A stretch of 64,000 nt of DNA. Source: JADMIH01 sp036399775 (GTDB lineage: Bacteria > Chloroflexota > Chloroflexia > QHBQ01 > JADMIH01). The notes beneath the pieces are model-generated. The model was given only the letters and a program-made list of their open reading frames with translations. It was not told the DNA's origin and searched no databases. This document shows positions 16,536-24,449 of the stretch, piece after piece. Position 1 is the first letter of the stretch; the number at the start of each line of letters is the position of its first letter. The DNA lies in the NCBI GenBank assembly GCA_036399775.1, contig DASWMJ010000089.1, positions 186,001 through 250,000 on the forward strand, written 5' to 3'. The translations under genes were made by a program, and so were the position numbers.

Positions 16536-16969
16536 TGATTTCGACCGCTTTGCTGTGACAACCTCGCACGCCAGGCAACCAATATGCTGGCGGCAAACAA
16601 GACGAAGGTCACAAGTAAGAACGGATAGAAGTGGCATAGAGGCAGGCCAAAGTAGGGTAGGTGGACTAGTATGGGTGGAAAAGCATCACAGAGACGTAAT
16701 GGAAGCCCTAGCGTAGCGTAGTAATACGGAGATGTCCGCTCAAAAGCATCGCACTGAGAGCAAAGAGCAAGGGAAAGCATAATGCCTAGAGCTAGATAAT
16801 ACCAGGTGATGCTTGTTGCAATTGATAATCCGCCCAACCATACAGCAGAGATTCGCGCAGGGAATTTGCGACCAATAAGATAGGCCAACCCAAAATGCGA
16901 GGCGAGCAGGATCAATAATGGTACGGCAACATAGAAAAGGCGACCAACCTCTATCCCGTCCATTGGCAC
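16532..16969 (-). CDS. Polytopic membrane protein, unknown
   Basis: 145 residues with four hydrophobic helices (about 10-30, 40-66, 100-120, 118-138) and several Cys residues. Its 3' end overlaps the convergent DUF309 gene by 4 bp. Base composition is AT-richer than neighbouring genes, as in the 16.97-17.1 kb gap behind it. No homologous family is recognised. Confidence 0.6.
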   Translation of the reverse strand: MPMDGIEVGRLFYVAVPLLILLASHFGLAYLIGRKFPARISAVWLGGLSIATSITWYYLALGIMLSLALCSQCDAFERTSPYYYATLGLPLRLCDAFPPILVHLPYFGLPLCHFYPFLLVTFVLFAASILVAWRARLSQQSGRNH

Positions 16970-17100
16970 TCTTGCATCAAAGATTCAGTGTAAAGGTCTC
17001 TGTTAAGCATCTCAGTACAGATAGTAACCGACTTCAGCAGACACGTCTTCGGCAAGAATACCTATTTAGCTTGACACACGCATACGTGAAATTGCCTGTT

Positions 17101-18456
17101 TCAGCCCACGCCTAGCTCCGAGTGCTCCACCACGTACTCCCGCGCCAGCCTTTCCGCCTCCTCCTTGTCATCTTTGCCGAGCGCGCCGTCCAGCACCAGC
17201 CCCAACAGATAATCTTTGAGGCGGCCTATCCAGGGGCCGGGGTGGCCGCCGAAGATCTGCATGAGGTCGTGGCCGTCGAGGGGGCTGGCTAGCTTTTCTA
17301 CGTCTTCTTGGGCGATTATCTCCTGGCATCGCGCGTAGAGGGCATCCACGCGGGCCAGGGCTGCGGCTACGCGCTGGGGACGCTGGGAGGTTATGTCGGC
17401 GCGGGAGAGGGCGAATAGGCGCTCCGTGATGGGCGCGGTCTCGCGCAGGAAGCGGCGCACGGCGCCATCGGTCCAGCTTTCGTCGTACACGCCGATACGC
17501 AGGTGTTCGGCTATTAGCTGCACTACCTGGTCCACCAGCTCCTGTGGCCTGCGGAGGCGGGTCAGGATATCGCGTGCCATGCGCGCGCCCAGCTTTTCGT
17601 GCCCCAGGAAGTGGACCTCGCCGTTGGTGACGCTATAGGTGGCGGGCTTGGCTACGTCGTGCAGGAGGGCAGTCCATCGCAGAGTGAGATCGGGCGCGGT
17701 GCGGTCTACCACCTTCAGGGTATGGGGGTAGACCTCCTTGTAGTGATAGGGACCGCGCTCCATCTCGTGCATCTCAAGCAGTTCGGGGATGGTGTAGGGC
17801 AGGAGGCCGAGGCTATCGAGGCCGTCTATGGCTTCGCCGGGGGTGTCCACGACGAGAAGCTTGTCCAGTTCGTCCCCTACCCTCTCGCGGGCTACCTCGT
17901 CAAGGCGGTGGGCCAGGTCGCGGATCGCCTGTTTGGTATCGCGCTCAATGTAGAAGTTTAGCTGGGCGGCGATGCGAACGGCCCGCAGGAGGCGCAGGGG
18001 GTCTTCGTTCAAGCGGTCGTGAGGGTCGCCTACGGCGCGTATGAGATGATGTTTTATGTCGAGCTCACCCGCGAAGGGGTCGTGCAACTCGCCCGTGTTG
18101 AGGTCGCGAGCGATGGCGTTGGCGGTGAAGTCGCGGTGGGCCAGGTCGGTGTAGAGGGCCGCGACGGTGTCGCCTTCGGGTGGGGTCTCTTCCTGCGAGC
18201 GGAAGGTGGTGACTTCGACGGTGATACCATCTATTAGGGCGGCGACTGTGCCGAACTTCTCGCCTATGGCATAGATGGTGTCGGGCTGCGATTTCTCAAG
18301 GAGAGCGCGGATGGTAGGGACCGGGGCGTCCGTGGTGAGGTCAACGTCGTGGATGGGGCGGCCCATGAGCTGGTCGCGCACGCTGCCGCCGACCAGGTAG
18401 AGGCGGTGGCCTGATCGCTGAGTGTTGGTTGCCAGGCGGTCCAGGAAGTTATCCAT
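17101..18456 (-). CDS. cca: CCA-adding tRNA nucleotidyltransferase / poly(A) polymerase family, with HD domain
   Basis: About 451 residues. The N-terminal nucleotidyltransferase domain has LVGGSVRDQLMG (residues 21-32) and the metal-binding D-x-D in HDVDLTT (37-39), then the RNA-binding region with NEDPLRLLRAVRIAAQL. The C-terminal part contains an HD phosphohydrolase motif (LLHDVAKPATYS). The enzyme adds or repairs the CCA tail of tRNA in the cytoplasm; the HD part may trim 2',3'-cyclic ends, as in E. coli. The ATG at 18456 (MDNFLDRL) gives a normal N terminus; an ATG at 18489 next to the repeat array is possible. Confidence 0.9.
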   Translation of the reverse strand: MDNFLDRLATNTQRSGHRLYLVGGSVRDQLMGRPIHDVDLTTDAPVPTIRALLEKSQPDTIYAIGEKFGTVAALIDGITVEVTTFRSQEETPPEGDTVAALYTDLAHRDFTANAIARDLNTGELHDPFAGELDIKHHLIRAVGDPHDRLNEDPLRLLRAVRIAAQLNFYIERDTKQAIRDLAHRLDEVARERVGDELDKLLVVDTPGEAIDGLDSLGLLPYTIPELLEMHEMERGPYHYKEVYPHTLKVVDRTAPDLTLRWTALLHDVAKPATYSVTNGEVHFLGHEKLGARMARDILTRLRRPQELVDQVVQLIAEHLRIGVYDESWTDGAVRRFLRETAPITERLFALSRADITSQRPQRVAAALARVDALYARCQEIIAQEDVEKLASPLDGHDLMQIFGGHPGPWIGRLKDYLLGLVLDGALGKDDKEEAERLAREYVVEHSELGVG

Positions 18457-18490
18457 ATCGCAGAGCAGATTGTCGAACAGGCAGAACATA

Positions 18491-18576
18491 GACTCGTATT
18501 GCGTAGTTCGTATTGCGTAGCTCGTATTGCGTAGGGAAGGTGGTGCGGTACGTAATACGAACTACGCAATACGTGA
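18491..18576. repeat. Heptamer array, TCGTATT/GCGTAGT type, inverted
   Basis: The left arm has alternating 7-mers (TCGTATT, GCGTAGT, TCGTATT, GCGTAGC, TCGTATT, GCGTAGG, 18494-18536); the right arm (18547-18576) has the complementary units (TAATACG, AACTACG, CAATACG). The array fills the gap between the cca and yggS-like genes. Confidence 0.85.
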
Positions 18577-18579
18577 CGG

Positions 18580-19308
18580 TCATTTGGGGCGTGCTCCGAA
18601 GAGGGCGCGGCCTAGTCTTATCATGGTTGCGCCTTCGGCTATGGCTTGGGGGTAGTCGTCGCTCATGCCCATGCTCAGGTGGGTCCAGTCGCCGGGGTGG
18701 GTGTGTTTGAGGTTTTCCATCAGGGTGCGTAGATGGGAGAAGGTGCGGCGTAGCTCAGGTTCCTGGGCACCCATGCGGGCTATGGTCATCAGGCCGGTTG
18801 GGCGCAGGTTCGGGCAGGCTGTTATGGTATCAGCGAGCCTGGGTAGGTGTTCGGGAGCTATGCCGGACTTGGATGGCTCACCTGTCAGGTTCACTTCTAT
18901 GAGCACGGGCAGAGGTTCGCCATGCCGTTGCTCTGCGCAAGCGTGGTCCAGGGTCTCGGCAAGCTCTGGCCGGTCTACAGATTGTATCCAGTCGAACATG
19001 GCGGCTGCCCGGTGGGCCTTGTTGCGCTGTAAATTGCCTATCATATGGAGAGTTATACCTGCGCGGGGCACAAGGTCTAGACCGTCATTTTCCGTGCCAC
19101 GCTGCGGCGCGTATTTGGCGGCTGCCTCCTGTACTCGGTTCTCTCCGAAGTGGGTGACGCCTGCCTGGATCGCGGCCAATATTGGCGTGGTGGGCATGGT
19201 CTTGGTTACGGCGATGAGGGTGACCGCGTCCGGGGAGCGGCCTGAATGCTCGGCGGCGTCTGCGATACGCTCTCTGATTGTCTCAAGGTTAGCCGTTGTG
19301 TCGGACAT
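18580..19308 (-). CDS. yggS: YggS/PLPBP-family pyridoxal phosphate homeostasis protein
   Basis: A 242-residue single-domain TIM-barrel PLP-binding protein. K36 in LIAVTKTMP is the expected Schiff-base lysine. Other family marks are FGENRVQEA, HMIGNLQRNKA and the phosphate-binding SMGMSDDYPQAIAEGATMIRLGRALFG (shown in parts: SMGMSDDY, GATMIRLG). It has no known catalytic activity and balances free PLP and amino-acid pools. In many bacteria yggS sits near pgeF, as it does here. Confidence 0.92.
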   Translation of the reverse strand: MSDTTANLETIRERIADAAEHSGRSPDAVTLIAVTKTMPTTPILAAIQAGVTHFGENRVQEAAAKYAPQRGTENDGLDLVPRAGITLHMIGNLQRNKAHRAAAMFDWIQSVDRPELAETLDHACAEQRHGEPLPVLIEVNLTGEPSKSGIAPEHLPRLADTITACPNLRPTGLMTIARMGAQEPELRRTFSHLRTLMENLKHTHPGDWTHLSMGMSDDYPQAIAEGATMIRLGRALFGARPK

Positions 19309-19309
19309 G

Positions 19310-19347
19310 TCGGGGCCAGGGGTCAGGGATCAGGGGTCAGGGGTTTA
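19310..19347. repeat. Heptamer array, GGGGTCA type
   Basis: Five degenerate 7-mers (GGGGCCA, GGGGTCA, GGGATCA, GGGGTCA, GGGGTTT) directly upstream of the yggS-like start codon at 19308. On the gene's own strand they read TGACCCC, which takes the place of a usual ribosome binding site. Confidence 0.8.
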
Positions 19348-19362
19348 TGATATGAATGTTCG

Positions 19363-20196
19363 TTATGGGCGCAAGCCTAGTAGCGCGCCGAATAGGCCGC
19401 ATTGGCCCGATTCTGCGCGGTGGGAATAGAAGACGTTGGTGTTGTGGGAGGTGCACACGGGTCCCACGGTGATGTTTTTTTCGGGTATGCCTGCGTCTAA
19501 TAAGGTCTGGTGGATGGCCTGGGGCAGGTTGAAATAGGTCAGGCCGCCGCGCTCTTCGAGTATGGGGGGCGCGGAGGTTGGCGGGAGGGCGAAGGCGGAT
19601 TTGGCCGCGTCTATGACGTTTTGGCCGACGCTGTAGCAGCAGGGGCCGATGCCTGGGCCGATGGCGGCTACAATGTCGCATGGGTCGCTGCCGAAGTTGT
19701 CTACCATAGCTTCCACTACGTTCGCTGAGATGCGCCCAATGGTGCCCCGCCAGCCGGAGTGGGCCAGGCCAATGGCGCGGCGCCCAGGGTCGTAGAAGAA
19801 GACAGGAGGGCAGTCGGCGGAGAGAGCGAGCAGGTAGAGGCCGGGGGTACACGTTACCAGGGCATCAGCGCCTTCGATGCTGGGCAGGTGGGGGTACATG
19901 CCGCGCCCGGCGTCGGCGCGCGTCACGAGGGCTACCTGGGTGCCGTGTACCTGGCGGCAGCCGACCATATTATCCAGCGAGATGTCGAGGTGTTGGGCCA
20001 GCTTGCGGCGGTTTGCGAGGGCCACTGCCGGGTCGGGTGGGTGCTGGGGGGTGCCCCGTTTGGCGCTCAGGTTCCAGTCGGCCCCGTCGGGTGAGAAGCG
20101 GGTGGAGATGGCGTGGAGCAAATCGGGATAGCGCTGCCAGGCTTCCATGTGATAGATGCCGTCTGTGATGGGGAGAGCCGTTGTGGAAGGTATCAC
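19363..20196 (-). CDS. pgeF: Peptidoglycan editing factor PgeF (laccase-domain/YfiH family)
   Basis: About 277 residues of the COG1496 family. Conserved ligands are His in QVHGTQVALV, Cys in SADCPPVFFYDPG and His in GLAHSGWRGT, the Cys/His metal site of this fold. Family members remove wrongly incorporated L-Ser from peptidoglycan precursors or act as purine nucleoside phosphorylases. The GTG at 20196 is chosen because the residues DGIYHMEAW before the ATG at 20148 match the usual family N terminus; the frame further upstream overlaps the next gene. Confidence 0.85.
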   Translation of the reverse strand: MIPSTTALPITDGIYHMEAWQRYPDLLHAISTRFSPDGADWNLSAKRGTPQHPPDPAVALANRRKLAQHLDISLDNMVGCRQVHGTQVALVTRADAGRGMYPHLPSIEGADALVTCTPGLYLLALSADCPPVFFYDPGRRAIGLAHSGWRGTIGRISANVVEAMVDNFGSDPCDIVAAIGPGIGPCCYSVGQNVIDAAKSAFALPPTSAPPILEERGGLTYFNLPQAIHQTLLDAGIPEKNITVGPVCTSHNTNVFYSHRAESGQCGLFGALLGLRP

Positions 20197-20203
20197 GGCG
20201 CTA

Positions 20204-20659
20204 TCAGGGCCGCGATTGGAGCTTCTTGGCGAAGGCGTCCTCGCGGGGGGGATAAGAGGTGGCTGTGCCCTGCTCCGTTTCCTCACCATCGAAGGTCTCT
20301 TCCTGGGTGGCTTCGCCCTCGTCGGAGTAGTTGCTGGCGAAGCTCTGGTTGGCGGCTGAGGGGTAGTAGACCTCTATACCGTACTCGGCGGCCACGCCCA
20401 GGGGTTCGCTTATCTCTGCCAGGATTTCGTCTATGAGGGTGTCGAGCGTGACATCGGAGCCGGGGCCGTGCAGGCGCGAAAAGCCGGTGGCGTACTCCTG
20501 CCAGATGAGGAGAGTGCCTACTATCTGGTCGCCCAGGTAGTGTACGTCCAGCTTACCCAGGTTTACTGCGTCGTCGTTGTCGTCGCGGGTGTCGGTGTCG
20601 TAGATGACGATCTCCTCAGAGTAGGGAGTGCGGGCCGTGCGCTTGAGCTTGAGGTTCAT
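20204..20659 (-). CDS. Acidic protein of unknown function
   Basis: 151 residues. The first 100 look like a folded alpha/beta domain (EIVIYDTDTRDDNDD, LGKLDVHYLGDQIVGTLLIW, then LDTLIDEILAEI); the last 40 are acidic and probably disordered (DEGEATQEETFDGEETEQ). It begins 12 bp from the 28-bp hairpin repeat and ends 8 bp before pgeF, so the two are likely co-transcribed. No family is recognised. Confidence 0.65.
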   Translation of the reverse strand: MNLKLKRTARTPYSEEIVIYDTDTRDDNDDAVNLGKLDVHYLGDQIVGTLLIWQEYATGFSRLHGPGSDVTLDTLIDEILAEISEPLGVAAEYGIEVYYPSAANQSFASNYSDEGEATQEETFDGEETEQGTATSYPPREDAFAKKLQSRP

Positions 20660-20671
20660 GGATGCTCCTTT

Positions 20672-20748
20672 GCGTATTGCGTAGTACGTAGTGCGTATTA
20701 GCAGGTCGTATCCGTCACCTAATACGCACTACGTACTACGCAATACGT
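20672..20748. repeat. Heptamer array forming a perfect 28-bp hairpin
   Basis: The left arm reads in 7-mers GCGTATT, GCGTAGT, ACGTAGT, GCGTATT (20672-20700) and the right arm is its exact complement (20720-20747), with a 19-nt loop. The array lies between the unknown acidic protein and the fused spermidine-synthase-like gene, one base from the latter's stop codon. Confidence 0.9.
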
Positions 20749-20749
20749 T

Positions 20750-22408
20750 TTATTTTGCCGTTTCGCTTACGACGTTGAAGATTATCTGGTCTATTACTTC
20801 TTCTACGGGGGCTTTGTCGTCGGTGAAGACGATGCCTGCGGATTCGGGTTTGATTTCGCGGACGTTGCCCTGTTGTAGACTGGCTTCGAAGATCTGCTTG
20901 AGTAGGGGGTGGTCGGCGCGGGCGGCGTTGTCGCGGAAGTTTTGCAGGCGCGTGGGGCTGTTGGTGCCGACTACCATGCTGTTGGCTAGAGTGGGCACGT
21001 CAATCACGTAGACGTTGGGGTATACCTGTAGCATGGTGTTTGCGAGGGCGTCCACCAGGCGGGTATCCGTCGCGGTGCGGCCCGCGTTTATCATCACAGC
21101 GCCGTCGGGGGTGAGATGGGTGCGGACCTCCTCGAAGAACTCTTTGGTGGTGAAGTGGAATGGGATGTAGGGCTGGCGGTATGCGTCTATGCCGACAACG
21201 GTCCACTTCTTGTCTTTGCCTTCGGTTTGCAGGAAGGTGCGCCCATCCTGGACGTGAGTGACCAGGTTGGGGTAATCGCCCAGGTGGAAGAAGCGGTTGC
21301 CCGCGTCCACGATTTCGGGGTCTATCTCAACGCCGTCCACAGGGAGGGGGCCGTAGATTTTGGTGAGTATCTGGCCTGCGGTGCCTGCCGCCGACCCTAT
21401 CATCGCCATGTCCTTCATGTCGGAGGGGCGGAAGTCTTTGCTGAAGTAGGGGGCGACAGACCAGTAGTCCCAGGGGCCGCCGGTCAGCACCTGGAGGGGG
21501 TTGTAGATGGAGTGGATGGCGTGGCCTTCGTTGAGGGCCAGGAGGACGCGGCCTGTGTACTTTATTCCCGTAGGGTTGGGGCCTGCGTATTCTTCCTGGA
21601 TGACCTGTATGTAGTTATAGGCGGACTCGCGCTCGTAGAGGAGGCTGCCGTTGGCGGGTTCTTTTATGAAGCCTCTGGGGGCGAATATGGCAAAGCCCAT
21701 GACCAGAGCGAGCAGGGAGGTATGCACGGCTGCGGTGCGAACGGAGGAGACGGAGACGAGGCCGAGGACAGAGAAAACGAGCAGGGCAATCGCCGCCGAG
21801 TAGAGAGTAGCGGCGGTGCCGATGCGCGGGATGAGGAGGAAGACGGAGATGAATGTGCCCAGGATGCTGCCCAGCGTGGAGAGGGCTGACACGCCGCCGG
21901 CAGTGCCGCCCGCCGAGGCTACGCCGATGGTGCGGAGGCGTATGGCGAAGGGGGAGACGAAGCCCAGGAGCAGGAGTGGGGCGGAAAATAGCAGGATAAC
22001 GCCCAGCAGTGAGCCGTAGAAGACGCTTACCGAGCGGTCTTCAAATGCTTGCAGGGACCAACTGAGGATGGGGCGGGAGAGGATTGGGATGAGGGCAACC
22101 GCGAAGCCTGCTATGGCTGTAATGCCGTAGAGGACGGAGGGGCGCGGGTAGCGGTCGGCGAGACGCCCGCCCAGCCAGTAGCCTAGCGTGAGGTAGACCA
22201 TCACGAGGCCGATGAGGTTGGCCCAGATGAAAAGGGATGTGCCGAAGTAGGGGGCCAGGAGGCGGGAGGCGGACATTTCGACTGTCATGACGGACGCGCC
22301 GCCGATGAAGACGAGGGTCATGAGGACGAGGCCGGAGGCGCGGGTGCGGGGGATAGCTGATGGGACGGTTATGGGTTGGGCGATGTGTTGTTCCGTTGTG
22401 GTTGCCAA
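20750..22408 (-). CDS. Fused membrane/spermidine synthase-like protein
   Basis: About 552 residues. The N-terminal ~250 residues have eight to nine membrane helices (GGASVMTVEMSASRLLAPYF opens the family), and the C-terminal ~270 residues are a SpeE-like methyltransferase fold with GSAAGTAGQ and VEIDPEIVDAG for binding a decarboxylated-SAM-like cofactor. The classical catalytic Asp region reads GIDAYRQPYIPFHF, as in the fused-MFS/spermidine-synthase family, whose substrate is uncertain. TTG at 22408 is chosen for the AGGAGC site 7 nt before it; the frame to 22486 has none. Confidence 0.82.
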   Translation of the reverse strand: MATTTEQHIAQPITVPSAIPRTRASGLVLMTLVFIGGASVMTVEMSASRLLAPYFGTSLFIWANLIGLVMVYLTLGYWLGGRLADRYPRPSVLYGITAIAGFAVALIPILSRPILSWSLQAFEDRSVSVFYGSLLGVILLFSAPLLLLGFVSPFAIRLRTIGVASAGGTAGGVSALSTLGSILGTFISVFLLIPRIGTAATLYSAAIALLVFSVLGLVSVSSVRTAAVHTSLLALVMGFAIFAPRGFIKEPANGSLLYERESAYNYIQVIQEEYAGPNPTGIKYTGRVLLALNEGHAIHSIYNPLQVLTGGPWDYWSVAPYFSKDFRPSDMKDMAMIGSAAGTAGQILTKIYGPLPVDGVEIDPEIVDAGNRFFHLGDYPNLVTHVQDGRTFLQTEGKDKKWTVVGIDAYRQPYIPFHFTTKEFFEEVRTHLTPDGAVMINAGRTATDTRLVDALANTMLQVYPNVYVIDVPTLANSMVVGTNSPTRLQNFRDNAARADHPLLKQIFEASLQQGNVREIKPESAGIVFTDDKAPVEEVIDQIIFNVVSETAK

Positions 22409-22493
22409 AAGTTTGCTCCTGATATAAAGCAGAGTGTATGGGCACCGCGCGTGGGTATTATAACCTGCCAGGGAGGTGGGCGGCAAGATTGGG

Positions 22494-22517
22494 GTGAGTG
22501 GTCAGGGGTCAGGGGTC
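22494..22517. repeat. Heptamer array, GGGGTCA type
   Basis: GGGTGAG, TGGTCAG, GGGTCAG, GGGTCAA: a short array whose units contain the in-frame stop (TGA on the minus strand, 22509-22511) of the solute-binding protein remnant. Confidence 0.75.
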
Positions 22518-22777
22518 AAAGTACCATTGAGTGATGTTCCACCATTGGTGGGTCGTACCGTTGGTGGTCTTGCGGTTCTTCAACTTGGAAGTGTATGTCT
22601 CTATGCTGGAGCGATGGACCAACGGTATGAAGGCGATGTCTGTCGCCAACTCCACCTGCACGATGGCCGCTGCTCCGCGATGACCTTGCGGGCTAGGTCG
22701 ATGCTGTAGGCGCGGTTAGCGGCGTCTACCTTACCTTCGGCAGAGTGGTTATGCCAAATGTAGGCCCAGATGACGTT
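22509..22777 (-). pseudogene. Decayed C-terminal tail of a family 5 (peptide) solute-binding protein
   Basis: Read on the minus strand, two consecutive frames give NVIWAYIWHNHSAEGKVD... and, after a frameshift near 22680, ELATDIAFIPLVHRSSIETY... ending QWWNITQWYFDP-stop. This is the typical end of ABC-transporter peptide-binding proteins (SBP_bac_5), where the final strand carries W-N-x-x-x-W. About 90 codons survive; the rest of the gene is missing and abuts unrelated, AT-richer DNA at about 22775. It is clearly a remnant. Confidence 0.75.
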
Positions 22778-22905
22778 GTTTCAACAGAACTGATGCGCTT
22801 GCATCTCTTGAAGAAGCACTAAGACAAGCTTATACTTCGCAGGACAAGTTGCTCAAGCTCCTTCTAGACGCGAAACTTGTAGCCCATGAGGAGAACCACA
22901 AATGA
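22774..22905 (+). pseudogene. Beheaded gene, 43-codon C-terminal remnant
   Basis: An open frame begins right after a TGA at the junction with the solute-binding remnant and reads ...NRTDALASLEEALRQAYTSQ..., ending HEENHK at TGA 22903-22905. That TGA overlaps the ATG of the next gene (AAATGA), the usual arrangement within an operon. The tail is helical and Leu/Lys-rich. It is probably the 3' end of an operon's first gene whose front was deleted. Confidence 0.6.
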
Positions 22906-23123
22906 GAGCTAATGAAATTGCAGCTTCTGTAGGTAAGTTTCTCCGCGATGATTATACGGTAGCTGTTTCTCCTGATCATCCCCGTTTGTTTGTTGCACCA
23001 GATATTTTGGTTGGATATCGTGGCAGGCTGGCTGCTGTCTTCATCCCGAAGGTAACAGAGCTAAATAGCGTCGACGATTTGCTCGTTCGGTTAGCCATCA
23101 GTCGTCTTGCACTACCCATGTAG
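22902..23123 (+). CDS. N-terminal part of a split protein, PD-(D/E)xK-like outline
   Basis: 73 codons ending in TAG at 23121-23123; the same frame continues from ATG 23124 to 23822, so this is the front of a 306-codon gene with one in-frame amber codon. It starts by a 4-bp overlap with the preceding remnant. The segment VAPDILVGYRGRLAAVFIPK has the strand-turn-strand layout of a PD-(D/E)xK nuclease core, with P-D and a terminal Lys, but the acidic residue two before the Lys is Ile. An active nuclease is therefore not supported. Base composition is AT-richer than the flanks. Confidence 0.55.
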   Translation: MRANEIAASVGKFLRDDYTVAVSPDHPRLFVAPDILVGYRGRLAAVFIPKVTELNSVDDLLVRLAISRLALPM

Positions 23124-23822
23124 ATGTTGTGCATCTTACTTCTCAGTGAGGATAGTAGATCTGGGATTCTAGCTACTAGGGTCCGCTACGACTTTCATCG
23201 GATACTTTTCTACAGCGAATATCGGTCACTTAAGACGCTGCTAAACGACGCACATCTACCCTCCTATGTCGAGCCTGTACCACCGGAGACACGGCGGCAA
23301 GCTTATGCGCGCGGTGACCTTAATTTTGCCAGAAGTCGCTTGGTGATACGAGCCAAACAGGGGCAGTCCAAATTCGCCGAGCCTCGAAAGATTCTACATG
23401 AACTAGTTGAGAAGCATGACTTTGGACTTGTACAGATACCAAGCTGGAGCCATAAACGCCGAGGACGAGCCTTGCGCCTGGCACACACGAGTCTGATTGA
23501 GGACCATAACTCAATCCTTGCTGGGGTTGAGTTCCCAATGAACCGATCTGTACTTGATGTGCTCAAGCCATATTGTAATGCAGCTGTGTTGCTCGATTTC
23601 GGTTTGGATAATGGAATACCTTATCCACGAAATTCCTCAGCCCGTTTGAAAGTTCTGCTCACGGATACTGTACCCGAGAGCCAATCCGATCCTGAGAAGC
23701 CAATCCGAGCAGCGGGGTTTGCGGGTTGGATAGTGGCCCCTACGGAACCTGCAGATGCGATTCCGGCGTATATTACCGAGGTCGGCAGGCATATCGAGGA
23801 GGTCAATGATGAGCAGGATTAG
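23124..23822 (+). CDS. C-terminal part of a split protein, unknown function
   Basis: 232 codons in the same frame as the 22902-23123 piece, separated from it only by TAG (ATG TAG ATG). The ATG directly after the amber codon could allow re-initiation. The sequence (SEDSRSGILATRVRYDFHRI, then a basic middle KFAEPRKILHELVEK) belongs to no family I recognise. Its TAG (23820-23822) overlaps the start of the HEPN-motif gene by 14 bp, so the three reading frames form one transcription unit. Confidence 0.6.
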   Translation: MLCILLLSEDSRSGILATRVRYDFHRILFYSEYRSLKTLLNDAHLPSYVEPVPPETRRQAYARGDLNFARSRLVIRAKQGQSKFAEPRKILHELVEKHDFGLVQIPSWSHKRRGRALRLAHTSLIEDHNSILAGVEFPMNRSVLDVLKPYCNAAVLLDFGLDNGIPYPRNSSARLKVLLTDTVPESQSDPEKPIRAAGFAGWIVAPTEPADAIPAYITEVGRHIEEVNDEQD

Positions 23823-24270
23823 GCGGCGTATTGAGACTCTTCAGGTACTGGTCGACGGTAGCTCACTTGCTCTAACGTATGTAGCAGAGTGTTCTCTGGT
23901 CTCTACTGAGTTCCAATCAGTAAGCGACGTTCACAGTACACCGCAGGTGCATAGGCGTTGGTTGCTCCAGGTCCTACACTCAACTAGAGCTATTGACACT
24001 TACCTTTATGCTTTCGTTCGGTGCTTTGGTTATATGCCGCCCCAGACGCCTCCTGCCCATCTACGAGCATATCTTCAGGCTCTAAGAGGTAGTCCGACGT
24101 CGGGACGCGGATCACTAAATAGCCAGCAGTACGCTCGCTTCAAGGCTGATATTGTGTATCCACGCAATCGGTATATGCATGAGGCTGGAGCATATCCTAT
24201 GAATGATCAAGAAGTTCTTAGTTTGCTAGCCGCCATGTACGATTTAGTCAGTACAGTAGACGGTCTATAG
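23809..24270 (+). CDS. HEPN-motif protein
   Basis: 153 residues, all helical by appearance. Near the C-terminal third it has R119-N-R-Y-M-H124, which fits the HEPN RNase motif R-x4-6-H with a polar residue after the Arg, followed by E125. HEPN proteins are frequent toxins or effectors in toxin-antitoxin, CRISPR and other defence loci; no MNT-type nucleotidyltransferase partner is visible here. The second of two overlapping ATGs (23809) is used. It is the last gene of the AT-richer segment. The assignment rests on the motif and helical pattern only. Confidence 0.6.
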   Translation: MSRIRRRIETLQVLVDGSSLALTYVAECSLVSTEFQSVSDVHSTPQVHRRWLLQVLHSTRAIDTYLYAFVRCFGYMPPQTPPAHLRAYLQALRGSPTSGRGSLNSQQYARFKADIVYPRNRYMHEAGAYPMNDQEVLSLLAAMYDLVSTVDGL

Positions 24271-24395
24271 ACAGGAACTCATTGACTACGCAACCTTCGG
24301 GGTTGCATTATGGAAATGTAAAGCAGGGGAGTCTACCAATTAGCTCTATATACGTTACCGCTGGATGCGGGCAAAAGGATTATTTGGTTAAATAG

Positions 24396-24438
24396 AAACA
24401 CCAGGGGCATACGATATAGACGTTAGCCCATGGTGTTT
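24396..24438 (-). terminator. Imperfect hairpin after the SLH gene
   Basis: AAACACCA (24396-24403) and TGGTGTTT (24431-24438) can pair, with GGGC/GCCC inside, just beyond the minus-strand SLH gene; on that strand it is followed by CTATTT. The rest of the 24271-24449 gap holds only a small hairpin GCAACC-TTCG-GGTTGC type (24290-24306) after the HEPN gene. Confidence 0.5.
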
Positions 24439-24449
24439 AGTGGAGGAAA

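Noticed and set aside
23121..23123. Pyrrolysine (UAG) decoding
   Set aside because: No pylTSBCD genes or methylamine methyltransferase context; decay or re-initiation is simpler.
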